Origin: Lachnospiraceae bacterium
GTDB taxonomy: Bacteria; Bacillota; Clostridia; Lachnospirales; Lachnospiraceae
DNA: 57,459 bases
Direction: 5' to 3'
NCBI GenBank assembly: GCA_022791575.1
Contig: JAAVZI010000071.1
Coordinates: 1 to 57,459 of the forward strand
In this document: positions 38,932 through 47,628 of the stretch, piece by piece
How positions within the stretch are numbered: the stretch's first letter is position 1
Layout of the letters: the number at the start of each line of letters is the position of its first letter
Notes under the pieces: model-generated
Told to the model about the DNA's origin: nothing
Seen by the model: the letters and a program-made list of their open reading frames with translations, nothing else
Databases searched by the model: none
Program-made: the position numbers and the translations under genes

Positions 38932-40368
38932 TTACATATATACATATTGCCAACTTACGAAATCTGTAACTTCTGTCCTACCCATTGACAGTAATTGTTC
39001 TTTTATTTCTCCATAATAATCAGTACTTGCAACAATAACAAATGCATTTTCTGGAATTTCTGATGGACTGATTACTGGAAGCAGATTTCCTGCAATACAT
39101 GCTCGTTTATTCTTTCTATTATTATCTATAAAACCTTCTATCTGTATTCTAGGAATATCTGTTAACAACTGCCCTGCACATGCACCTGTCCCCCACATAT
39201 AAACTGGTTTTTCATGAGTAATACTTTTATATTTTTCATCATCAAACGATTCTAGCGGTATATTTTCTCCATTTGAGGTATTTGACGCTAATTCATATGC
39301 TTCCTTATAACCAAACTGATTTAGCGTTTCAAAAAACTCTTCTTCTCTTGAATCACTTTTTTCCAATGGGTGAACCAGACAGGGATTTCCTTTGACAACA
39401 TCTTTTTTCTCCATCTCAAGTATATCATTATTAGGCAATATTTGCTTTACCAACTGTAATCCTTTTTCTGTTCGGCACATAACAACAGAGGTTCCAAGAT
39501 TATCATCAAAATCCAGATGTTCTAATCCCCAAAAATCCCCTAAAGTGATATCTGACACAGCATTTCTACCCTTAAATCTACAGGTATAGCAGGAAGTCCG
39601 TACTCCCATATTATATAATAAAAGCAAACGGACATATGTATCAGCTCTCCCCTTACTAACATATTGTTCTCCATTTTTAAAATTAATTACTGTTGATAAA
39701 TTATGCCAACCCTTACACTTATTTTTCATCCATACAGACTCAATCTCAGATCCATATTTCTCTTGTAGTTCCTGTATATATTTTTGAAACAACAAGGGAG
39801 AACTAACTGCTCTGCAAATAAAATCACATATATATAAGTTTGAATATTCTTTATCTAAATAACCTCTCAATCCACCCGCCTGGCATGGTGTTCCACAGAA
39901 TAGTACTTCTCGCCCTTTTAATAACTCTTCTTTGATTTTCTGATATAGAAATCCCATTTCACTTTGTTGGTATTTTGAACGACGTAGCCTGTCCATTTCT
40001 TCTTCAGTATTAATCATTTCATGCTTTACTGACCAGTCTTGCTGATAGGCAGCCCCTACAATAGAACCTCCTCTTTTTAAAACAATCTTTGCTAATTCTG
40101 AAAAAGCTCCCCCAGATGTACTCCTCCATCTCAAATCCGAATTTCTACTTTTTAATGCAAATACCTTTGCTTCTGTCAGTTGCTCAATCATCAGCTCCTT
40201 CTCTAATGGACATACCCTTAAACATTGTCCACACTCTGTGCACCGATCGGCATCAATCTGTGGATATAAAAATCCTTTTTTATTACGCACCATTGAAACA
40301 GCCTGGTTTTGACATATATTCTGACATGCACCGCATGCTGTACAATCCAAGGTTCTTAATTGAATCAT
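38932..40368 (-). CDS. FrhB-like iron-sulfur oxidoreductase (F420 hydrogenase/dehydrogenase beta type) with C-terminal Rossmann module
   Basis: This 478-residue protein has an N-terminal double 4Fe-4S ferredoxin domain (Cys9, 12, 15, 19 and Cys43, 46, 49, 53), the FrhB-type core (RSTSGGAFSELA, VLFCGTPCQAGGL, CRFKGRNAVSDITLGDFWG) and a C-terminal Rossmann-like module (about 385-478: PVYMWGTGACAGQLL, VIVASTDYYGEIKEQL). Relatives often pair with polysaccharide pyruvyl transferases in surface glycan loci; one is encoded at 46094. I chose the ATG at 40368 with GGAGG upstream rather than a GTG at 40395. The electron donor and substrate are unknown. Confidence 0.82.
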   Translation of the reverse strand: MIQLRTLDCTACGACQNICQNQAVSMVRNKKGFLYPQIDADRCTECGQCLRVCPLEKELMIEQLTEAKVFALKSRNSDLRWRSTSGGAFSELAKIVLKRGGSIVGAAYQQDWSVKHEMINTEEEMDRLRRSKYQQSEMGFLYQKIKEELLKGREVLFCGTPCQAGGLRGYLDKEYSNLYICDFICRAVSSPLLFQKYIQELQEKYGSEIESVWMKNKCKGWHNLSTVINFKNGEQYVSKGRADTYVRLLLLYNMGVRTSCYTCRFKGRNAVSDITLGDFWGLEHLDFDDNLGTSVVMCRTEKGLQLVKQILPNNDILEMEKKDVVKGNPCLVHPLEKSDSREEEFFETLNQFGYKEAYELASNTSNGENIPLESFDDEKYKSITHEKPVYMWGTGACAGQLLTDIPRIQIEGFIDNNRKNKRACIAGNLLPVISPSEIPENAFVIVASTDYYGEIKEQLLSMGRTEVTDFVSWQYVYM

Positions 40369-40426
40369 CCTATCCTCCATTTCCATTCTTTCCACTTCAG
40401 AAAACCTATATTTCTATGTTTATACA

Positions 40427-41533
40427 TTATATAATCCAGTCATCTATAACTGCATTCCGTCCCCGCACAGTCCAATCGAAATATATATCTTGTTCTGCAC
40501 AATAGCAGCACATATCAACCGGCTTATTTAATTTGCAATACAACTCCCAGGCATTTAGCTTTTTATCATAAATGTTATAGATATCTTTACTGCCAATCTC
40601 CAAATGGTATTTCTCTGAAAATCTTTTAATTGCCTGTTGCATGCTACAATGTGATAGATTACCCCGATATAAAAATCGGCAGTTCTGAGCTGTACAATTC
40701 TGATTGGCAACTATCGGATTACTTTTGCCATCTACTCTTATCTTTCTTATAAATTTAGTAATTCTTTCTGTAAACTGATAGGGTAGATTTTTATTCTTTA
40801 AAAATTGTTCAATATCACTACGCATGTCATCCAAAACCGGATAACAGGATACATCGATCAAAGCCTTATTCATTCTAATCGTTCGACAGAGGTCATCTGA
40901 TATCTTTGTTATAAGAAGTCCATTCGTAACAATATGGATATCTGATTTTGGAAATGCCATGTGTGTCATTGCAATATACTCTGGTAACTCAGGATTTAAT
41001 AAAGGCTCCCCTCCCATCAGTCTTATAGTCGTTATATTTTCAAAGATTTCCGCCAACCGAAAGATATCCTTTTTATATTCTTCTAATAATGGAAAAACCT
41101 CTTCCGGTATCAAATTACAAAAGTTTCCACAGCCTTTGCAATTAAGATTACAGGATTCTGACACCCATACTTCCAAATATTTTAATACGGGTTTGGCCTT
41201 TGATATTGGAACCAAGTTCTTTTCTATAGTATTGTTCTCTAATCTTTCATCTGTTAGATTCATGTTGACAAAGTAAATATGAATGATCCCTTTTTCCAAT
41301 AGCTGCGCAGCAACTCTCGTTCGTTCTTCTTCTGAACGAATACAAACAATAATTGAATCGATTTTTCCAGCATTATATAAATCGGTTATCTCCTCCAAAG
41401 AAACTATTTTTCTGCCGTATATTTCTTTACCTATTTTTTCTTCATTATTATCTGCTAGAACAACCACACGCTCAGCCAAGAGTTGTAACACCCTCGTCCC
41501 TAAACTGCCTGCACCAAATATCGCCGCTTTCAT
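40427..41533 (-). CDS. radical SAM protein with N-terminal Rossmann module
   Basis: This 368-residue protein has residues 1-90 as a Rossmann-like module (MKAAIFGAGSLGTRVLQLL, LADNNEEKIG, IIVCIRSEEERTRV), then a radical SAM domain with the cluster motif SESCNLNCKGC (Cys128, Cys132, Cys135) and LMGGEPLLNPELP. The C-terminus has NCTAQNCRF, a single CS and DMCCYC, possibly an auxiliary cluster of SPASM/twitch type. The substrate is unknown; the neighbourhood suggests a glycan or carrier-bound group. AAAGGAG precedes the ATG. Confidence 0.85.
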   Translation of the reverse strand: MKAAIFGAGSLGTRVLQLLAERVVVLADNNEEKIGKEIYGRKIVSLEEITDLYNAGKIDSIIVCIRSEEERTRVAAQLLEKGIIHIYFVNMNLTDERLENNTIEKNLVPISKAKPVLKYLEVWVSESCNLNCKGCGNFCNLIPEEVFPLLEEYKKDIFRLAEIFENITTIRLMGGEPLLNPELPEYIAMTHMAFPKSDIHIVTNGLLITKISDDLCRTIRMNKALIDVSCYPVLDDMRSDIEQFLKNKNLPYQFTERITKFIRKIRVDGKSNPIVANQNCTAQNCRFLYRGNLSHCSMQQAIKRFSEKYHLEIGSKDIYNIYDKKLNAWELYCKLNKPVDMCCYCAEQDIYFDWTVRGRNAVIDDWII

Positions 41534-41559
41534 CCCTAAGCACTCCTTTAGTATAAAAT

Positions 41560-42387
41560 TTAATCTTTAATAACATTTAATCTTCTTAATACATCTTTTG
41601 TAAAATCTACAGCTGCGCTTTTTATTAAAAATCCTGGCCATCCATACAGGTTATGAGCACAATATCCTCCTATCGCTGTATAATCCAATACTACTATATC
41701 ATTATTAAGATATTCCTCTAAAATATTGAAGAAATGTGTTTGTCTAAACTTCCAGCTTATCTCTTTTAATAAATCTTGACACAAAGGGGGTACTACGATC
41801 ACTGGTCTATATTCTTTCTTTTTACAAAAATCTAATATTTTCCCAAACCAAAATTTCGTCTGTATCATTTCTGATTGTACATGTTCACTTAAGGCTCCTG
41901 ATTGAAATGAGACTATCTTTAACGACTTAATCCAATTTTCTAATGCAGCCTTTATCTGTTCTCTCATTTCCGCCTCACCTAAACAGCGTTCCAACACTAA
42001 TTCTTCCTGACGTCCTATTATGCTCTGCTGCTTATATCGGTACATATAATCCTCATATGTAGTCAAACATCTGTCTCTCACCTGTGATTGCGGCAATAAC
42101 GAATAATAGCGCTCATACCTGCCCCGCACGTCCTCTAAATCATGTGCACAAAATATAAAAAAGGGCAAAACTAAACAAATATAGCATCCTTTCTTAAATT
42201 TATTCTGATAATGTTCCATTAATTTATAATCAAATTCCAAGCTTTGCTGTGTAAGTGCAAAATTAAAAGCCTGAACCTCCAGATTATCATAACAAAAATC
42301 GTAATATCCCATTCCTGTACCAAAATTCGCCACCTCAAGATTGTTCATAGCTTCTATTTGATCGAATTTATATAATTCAGGATACAT
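41560..42387 (-). CDS. SGNH/DltD-like protein of unknown function
   Basis: This 275-residue protein has NFGTGMGYYDFCYD and NFALTQQSLEFDYKL near the start, the layout seen in SGNH-like proteins of polysaccharide loci, followed by a nucleophile-poor body and VLDYTAIGGYCAHN. The classical GDS nucleophile is replaced (GTG) and the C-terminal Asp-x-x-His is not clear, so hydrolase activity is doubtful. It could be a structural or acyl-transfer partner. GGGAGG precedes the ATG. It lies between the radical SAM and SDR genes. Confidence 0.55.
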   Translation of the reverse strand: MYPELYKFDQIEAMNNLEVANFGTGMGYYDFCYDNLEVQAFNFALTQQSLEFDYKLMEHYQNKFKKGCYICLVLPFFIFCAHDLEDVRGRYERYYSLLPQSQVRDRCLTTYEDYMYRYKQQSIIGRQEELVLERCLGEAEMREQIKAALENWIKSLKIVSFQSGALSEHVQSEMIQTKFWFGKILDFCKKKEYRPVIVVPPLCQDLLKEISWKFRQTHFFNILEEYLNNDIVVLDYTAIGGYCAHNLYGWPGFLIKSAAVDFTKDVLRRLNVIKD

Positions 42388-42401
42388 GTAGTTCCTCCCA
42401 A

Positions 42402-43889
42402 CTATCTTCCCTTTGGAGATAAATCATTCAGCAATTGATCCAGAATGGTTTCTAGTAATATAATATGTTTGCAACCCATTGATTCTAATTCTTTTACTAT
42501 ATTTTCATAGTCGGACATTACACTAACAATAATATATTCATTCTCTAATCCCGCTGCAGACACACAACATTGCATATCTTCTAACTGCAAGTTTTGATTT
42601 TTATCAATCACACACTGAATGTTTATGACTGTATTTTCTAAGAGTTGTACTAAAAATTTACCAAACATTCCATATCCATATAAACAGATATTTAAAATAT
42701 TCTTTTGTATAAAATATGAACTTATCTGAACACCTCTTATAGATAAGGCCATCCATTTTTCCAAACACCGTTCATTTATTCTATGCTTTTCGGCTTCACA
42801 TTTTATAGTTTTTGATTTCTCACTCATTGTATTGTATAATAATTTCCAGCGTTCTTTTGTTATTATTTTTGCTGATATAATACTCTCTTTAACATTTCCA
42901 TCTCTTTTTGCCCGGTCCAAAATCTTTTTTATCTGTTTCTCAACAGCAACTGACCAGCCAATATATGGTTGATGCTCCACAAAATAATCTACTGCCTCTT
43001 GTAGACAGTCCAGTATGTTTCTCTTCAAATGATAAGACCCTATTACAGATTTTACTTTTTTATTAGAATATGTACTATGCCAACCGCCCTCTAATAACGG
43101 TTCGATTCCTTCCTGCTTCTCAAAATACTGTTGGGGTAAACAGCATACCTTTGCATATGCACCTAAAATATCTGTTAATTTAACTAGAATCTGCTTGGAA
43201 GATACATATTCGTCACCCGTTATATTGAATATATTATTAAAACTTTCCTTTTTATTCAATAATGTATATAAAATATTCGAAAAATCTTCTGCGTGCAAAA
43301 CCTGCATCTGATCTTCACCATCATTTACACCCACTATTTCTTCTCCACTAATAATACAATGAATTAAATAGCCTGGCATATTATAACTATCTATCGGCGA
43401 ATATGGAACAAACATTTCACTATATGTTACACAAGGCCGAATAATTGTATAACTGCAATTTTCTATACCCTCAAACATCTCATGTATAGTATTTTCACAT
43501 GCTGCCTTTTTCTTCCCATAACTCCACTCATGGTTTCCAATCGGCATATCTTCTGTATAAAACTTGCATAAAGGATCTCTTGCATATGCAGCTACAGATG
43601 ATATAAATACATAATGTGTACATCTGCTCTGTAAAATATGCAGTTTCATCTTCATTATTTCACTTTCAAATGTTGTAAAATCTATTACTAAATCATAAAA
43701 ATCACCCTTCACTGCTTGAAATAGCTGCTCTTCATTATTCACATTCAATATTTTATCAATTCCATTATTACATGATAAATCTTTTCTATTTCCCCGATTC
43801 AGCACAGTCACATCATGATTCTCATTATTATATTTTTTCACCAAATATCGGCTGATTACCCCTGTACCTCCTAAGATTAACACCTTCAT
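42402..43889 (-). CDS. NAD-dependent epimerase/dehydratase (SDR) fused to a C-terminal Rossmann module
   Basis: This 495-residue protein has an N-terminal extended SDR (about 1-310): MKVLILGGTGVISRYLV, VFISSVAAYARDPL, the tyrosine-lysine pair in WSYGKKKAACENT, and IIRPCVTYSE. A helical linker follows and then, from about 395, a second Rossmann-like module (NICLYGYGMFGKFLVQLL, VIDKNQNL, IIVSVMSDYENIVKEL). It should act on a nucleotide sugar. I chose the ATG at 43889 with GAGG upstream rather than GTG at 43904. The fusion to the shared module is unusual for an SDR. Confidence 0.82.
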   Translation of the reverse strand: MKVLILGGTGVISRYLVKKYNNENHDVTVLNRGNRKDLSCNNGIDKILNVNNEEQLFQAVKGDFYDLVIDFTTFESEIMKMKLHILQSRCTHYVFISSVAAYARDPLCKFYTEDMPIGNHEWSYGKKKAACENTIHEMFEGIENCSYTIIRPCVTYSEMFVPYSPIDSYNMPGYLIHCIISGEEIVGVNDGEDQMQVLHAEDFSNILYTLLNKKESFNNIFNITGDEYVSSKQILVKLTDILGAYAKVCCLPQQYFEKQEGIEPLLEGGWHSTYSNKKVKSVIGSYHLKRNILDCLQEAVDYFVEHQPYIGWSVAVEKQIKKILDRAKRDGNVKESIISAKIITKERWKLLYNTMSEKSKTIKCEAEKHRINERCLEKWMALSIRGVQISSYFIQKNILNICLYGYGMFGKFLVQLLENTVINIQCVIDKNQNLQLEDMQCCVSAAGLENEYIIVSVMSDYENIVKELESMGCKHIILLETILDQLLNDLSPKGR

Positions 43890-43928
43890 AATATAAGACC
43901 TCACTTTTTACACAACAGTCGATTTTCT

Positions 43929-45584
43929 TTATATCAGTCTGCACTCTTTTGCTTTTATTCCTAAACGATTCGCCAAGTTATAAAAATTCACTTTGTCATC
44001 ATGAAGTAGTTCTTCCGTAAAATATTTTCTATATTCTTCTTTAATTACATCGCCATCTATAATTGATACCTTTTGATATTCTTCCTCTCCATAGACACCC
44101 CAATTTTCGATGTAATTTATACCAATTGTATCTACACCCCACTGTTTAGCCTGTGTAACAAACTGTTGCATTTCTTGTATATTTTCCCTCTGACAAACAA
44201 ACGTTACCTGCCAGTAAGCTATTTTGCCTGCCTGTTTTTGCTTTACAATATACTCAATATTTTTCAAAAGTGTGTTATAATCCCCTCCACGTCTTAATTT
44301 TTGATAGGTTTCTTCAGTTGCCGCGTCAATGGATATGGATAATTCTAATTTTTTATAAACATTTAGTAACCAATCAACTTTTTCACTTGACAAAAGAGTT
44401 CCATTTGTATAGATGGATATATTGTCTCTTCTCATTGTTTCTGGAGCATGAAGAAGATTTAAGCAATATTTACTTGCAAATACTTCACCTGAGGTATTTA
44501 GCATAAGCCGAACCGGTAAATGAACGATATCTTCTTTTACACTTTCAACAAAAACTTCTATATCTTTTCCTGATTCCGTAAAAACATGATTACGACAAGA
44601 TTGACAATATAAGTTGCAATTTGTATCTACGGAAAGAGAAATACTATCTGGATATTGCGGAACCATGTATTCATATGCTTCTCTACTTGTATTATCCGCA
44701 CAATTTTTAATACCTGACAAAACTGGACAGCGGTTTTTATTACAAAATGTATATGTATGATTTAACAGCGCTAACCTGCAAATCTGTGCTCGAGTTGATT
44801 GATAGACAGATTCAAAATTTTCCTCCAACATGTTTCCCATTGTATTAATTGGTTGATCGTCACACGGTGAACATAAATAGACCGTTCCTGTTTTTGCTAT
44901 TCGAAGTGTCCTGTCCATTTGCAGGCAATTTACATCATAATAACTTTCATCATTGTATGTTTCCCTTAACATATCGCCTGGATTCTCCAATAAGTTATTG
45001 TAATATATAAGTCTTCTATCGTCTATCTTTAATTCTCTGCACTGTTTTCTTATTTCGTAATAATTTACATGGTTCACCGCAATAATTATATTACAATCTA
45101 AATTTACTGCATCCTTAGGCAATATAATTTTTATACCATCTTTTTCATTTTGATGTTTGTTACTGTCAATATAATACTTGATATGATCTTTTAAATCCAC
45201 CTTATCAAAATTATTTATAAAGTATTGGCTGATACTTCCAAGTCCCCATATAGCAACCTCTTTACTAATAAACCTTTCTGCGATAAAATTATTCATAAAT
45301 TCAAATATATCTTCATCACTGCAATAATTTTCCCACAAAACCCAATACGGTTCCTTAGTGTTTTTCTCAAAAAAGGAATGATCTAAGCTACTAAAAATAT
45401 AAAATTCTTTTTCTGAATTAATGTCGGAAAGCGCATGCATATCTATCCTTGAAAACCTTATTTTTAATATAAACTCTAAATCTCGTGCTTGTTTTGTCTT
45501 CCCCACAAAGACCATTGTTCTCCCTTTCCACATTTTCTTTAAAGTTTCTATCATCTCTTCATACCAGTTTATTTGACTCCACAT
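43929..45584 (-). CDS. radical SAM protein with internal Rossmann module and a SPASM-like segment before the radical SAM domain
   Basis: This 551-residue protein has residues 108-200 as the Rossmann-like module (VAIWGLGSISQYFI, YYIDSNKHQN, NIIIAVNHVNYYEI). Residues 220-296 are Cys-rich and SPASM-like (VNCLQMDRTLRIAKTG, YLCSPC, FCNKNRCP), and then the radical SAM domain has SVDTNCNLYCQSC (Cys323, Cys327, Cys330). In most families SPASM follows the radical SAM domain; here it precedes it. I chose the ATG at 45584 with GGAGG 10 bases upstream; the frame is open further up to 45656. The upstream region is AT-rich and has only weak promoter candidates. Confidence 0.8.
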   Translation of the reverse strand: MWSQINWYEEMIETLKKMWKGRTMVFVGKTKQARDLEFILKIRFSRIDMHALSDINSEKEFYIFSSLDHSFFEKNTKEPYWVLWENYCSDEDIFEFMNNFIAERFISKEVAIWGLGSISQYFINNFDKVDLKDHIKYYIDSNKHQNEKDGIKIILPKDAVNLDCNIIIAVNHVNYYEIRKQCRELKIDDRRLIYYNNLLENPGDMLRETYNDESYYDVNCLQMDRTLRIAKTGTVYLCSPCDDQPINTMGNMLEENFESVYQSTRAQICRLALLNHTYTFCNKNRCPVLSGIKNCADNTSREAYEYMVPQYPDSISLSVDTNCNLYCQSCRNHVFTESGKDIEVFVESVKEDIVHLPVRLMLNTSGEVFASKYCLNLLHAPETMRRDNISIYTNGTLLSSEKVDWLLNVYKKLELSISIDAATEETYQKLRRGGDYNTLLKNIEYIVKQKQAGKIAYWQVTFVCQRENIQEMQQFVTQAKQWGVDTIGINYIENWGVYGEEEYQKVSIIDGDVIKEEYRKYFTEELLHDDKVNFYNLANRLGIKAKECRLI

Positions 45585-46093
45585 ATACAACTTTCCTCCA
45601 AACATATTCTTTTCACTCCACAGCCATAAAGTATAATACAAACAATACACTAACAATAAAATCTATATTTCACCACTACATTCTTCAAACACACACTTGT
45701 TCCTTGGTCATTATCATAATTAATCCTTACCAACAGGAATCATTTGAGGTAAAACCAAAACATTCTACATAATCTTTCTTCTGCTCCGTCCGCTGAACTG
45801 ACTCAAGTGTATATCAATGCTGGGAGTATTTCCACCAGACTGCATTGGATATTGCCTCTCTCCATCTCAAAATTAGCTTTATTCCCTGCGTCCAGAAAGT
45901 CCTTGTATCATCCGGGTTTTATCTACTTAATCGTAGTTTTCATCAATAAACTCCTTATCGTTCATGTCCGATTGCAAGCCGTTTTTCTTTCACAGACACA
46001 CCTTCTTTTTCTATAAATACAGTCTATTCTTACCTAACCTATATTTTATATGGTATCTATTGTATCATATTATTGTAGGCATTACAATCACCG
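45585..46093. other. 509-base gap at a composition boundary
   Basis: The only recognisable content is a short decayed AAA-ATPase-like remnant (45867-45993). The left part (45600-45800) is AT-rich and may hold the promoter of the run ending at 36070; TATACT near 45630 lacks a convincing -35. The plus-strand frames here have no ribosome sites or family resemblance. Confidence 0.6.
45867..45993 (-). pseudogene. decayed N-terminus of an AAA-ATPase-like (DUF1703-linked) protein
   Basis: On the minus strand a GTG opens VKEKRLAIG; after a frameshift come NDKEFIDENYD, a stop, VDKTRMIQ and, in another frame, DFLDAGNK. Together they match the known family start (RLPIG...F..I..NYYYVDKT..I.DFLDAGNK) of AAA-ATPase-like proteins with a PD-(D/E)XK domain. 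Similarity ends at DAGNK, so only about 45 residues remain. The family is often mobile or multi-copy in Clostridia. Confidence 0.6.
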
Positions 46094-47107
46094 TTATTTA
46101 CCTATTTCCAGCTCTTTGGCTCCCTTGTACACACGCAATAGGTTCTCAATTCTTCCGCCGCCGCCCCATTCCTTCTCCGTCTTCCGCTCCAGAACGCAGA
46201 ACGGCTTGTGATAAATCACCGAAAATGCCACGCCGTGAAACGAATCCGTACAAACCGCCTCCGCATATTTCACCAGCGAAATAAAATCCTCCGGCGAAAC
46301 ATCATACAGCACCTCTCCAAAGCCATCATACCCCCTGCAGGTATTCTGTGTTGCAATCAAAATCACCCGCTGTGTGCCGAACTTCTCACAGACCCTTCTC
46401 ACAGCCGCTTTGCCAGCGGTTAACCTCCCCAGCGTATAACAGAGCACATACCGCCCCTTCCCCTTTCGGGGCGAAGCCAGCCGATCCCATTCTTCGGCCG
46501 GTAAATGAAGCGTCGGATCTAGTACGGTATGCACCTTTTTCTGCGTATACGCCTGCAGAATCTCCGCCCCGGCCTGTTCGCGCACACTGATTCGATCCAG
46601 TCGTTTTAAATGTTTCGCTGCCTGTTCCAGTACCGGCTGATGCTGCTCCTGCACCGTTGTAATTCCCATACTAGCTGCAAACGCAATCCGCCTCTGCCGC
46701 TCACTGCCAAAATCCAGATAATAGACCGGATCATACGCCGCTGGATTCCAGATCTGGTCGCTGCCGCAGATCAGTAGCGCACAATCCTTCGCGGCCTGCT
46801 CCACCTCCTCTAGCGTATAGCAGGGCGCCGAGTGCGGAATATAGGTAAGAAAAAATTTCTGAAAGCGGCTTTTCCTAATATGAAATCCTTTCTCCTCTAA
46901 ATTCTGTTCAAAATACAACTCATACAAGCCTCTGGCTGCCGCAGACTTCCACCGCCTCTCATCCCCGCCCTGCCTGCGGTAACGGATCACAAGCGGCTGA
47001 TACCCCTTTTCCCTGACAATCCTGGTCATGGCATAACACTGTAGAATCTGCCCATAATTTGCCACCCCATTGTTGTTGCACCATGTAATAATCGCTGCCT
47101 TCTTCAT
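46094..47107 (-). CDS. polysaccharide pyruvyl transferase family protein
   Basis: This 337-residue protein has ITWCNNNGVANYGQILQCYA at the start, CGSDQIWNP near residue 130, and TDSFHGVAFSVIYHKPF near the end, all hallmarks of the WcaK/CsaB pyruvyl transferase family. Known members put pyruvate ketals on sugars using PEP. FrhB-like partners are common, and one lies at 38932. The C-terminus is slightly short for the family. It is GC-rich compared with the genes at 36070-45584. GAGAGG precedes the ATG, which follows the stop of the next upstream gene directly. Confidence 0.85.
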   Translation of the reverse strand: MKKAAIITWCNNNGVANYGQILQCYAMTRIVREKGYQPLVIRYRRQGGDERRWKSAAARGLYELYFEQNLEEKGFHIRKSRFQKFFLTYIPHSAPCYTLEEVEQAAKDCALLICGSDQIWNPAAYDPVYYLDFGSERQRRIAFAASMGITTVQEQHQPVLEQAAKHLKRLDRISVREQAGAEILQAYTQKKVHTVLDPTLHLPAEEWDRLASPRKGKGRYVLCYTLGRLTAGKAAVRRVCEKFGTQRVILIATQNTCRGYDGFGEVLYDVSPEDFISLVKYAEAVCTDSFHGVAFSVIYHKPFCVLERKTEKEWGGGGRIENLLRVYKGAKELEIGK

Positions 47108-47599
47108 CTAATCAACCTCTCCCAGTCCATCAATCACTTCATCCAACGCAAGTATATCACCCTGTATTTTCCCATATAATAACTCCTCAATCGGAGAATA
47201 ATCCAGAAATGGACTGATTACAATACAGTCCACCTCCTCAAACGCACCCTCCAGATTAATCATCTTCAGCCCATTTCTCGGAGTACCGTCCGACATCTTA
47301 TCAATCCCATATCGTACTTCAACCGCCGACCCCCGCAGATCGTCAAACAAACGTTCTCCAAGCAGACCCATTCCATAGATCGCCGCCGACCGATACCCCT
47401 TCTTCTCAAGATATTCTGCCGCCGAACGTCCCTGCTGCCTGTACGCCAGCCATTGATTCAACAGCTGATAATAGCGGTAATATTTCCCCTTCTCCTGCTC
47501 CAGCGCCTCCAGCCTTGGTTCATAGGTTCTATATTTCGACACCAGCAGCCCGCCGGCCGCTCCTACTGTAAATGAAATCAAAGACTTGATCTTACTCAT
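47108..47599 (-). CDS. small membrane-anchored Rossmann-module protein
   Basis: This 163-residue protein has one N-terminal hydrophobic segment (SLISFTVGAAGGLLVS), a coiled-coil-like helix (about 25-60) and the Rossmann-like module from about 68 (SAAIYGMGLLGERLFDDL, YGIDKMSDG, IVISPFLDYSPIEELL). It is the module alone, without an enzyme domain, which suggests that the module has its own function, perhaps regulatory or scaffolding. AAAGGGG precedes the ATG. It lies between the pyruvyl transferase and a GT2 gene. Confidence 0.72.
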   Translation of the reverse strand: MSKIKSLISFTVGAAGGLLVSKYRTYEPRLEALEQEKGKYYRYYQLLNQWLAYRQQGRSAAEYLEKKGYRSAAIYGMGLLGERLFDDLRGSAVEVRYGIDKMSDGTPRNGLKMINLEGAFEEVDCIVISPFLDYSPIEELLYGKIQGDILALDEVIDGLGEVD

Positions 47600-47628
47600 G
47601 CCTGCCCCTTTCTATCGCATCCTGCCAT

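Noticed and set aside
45807-46016. Plus-strand 69-residue frame as a transposase fragment
   Set aside because: No transposase motif could be read; the minus-strand pieces match an AAA-ATPase-like N-terminus better.
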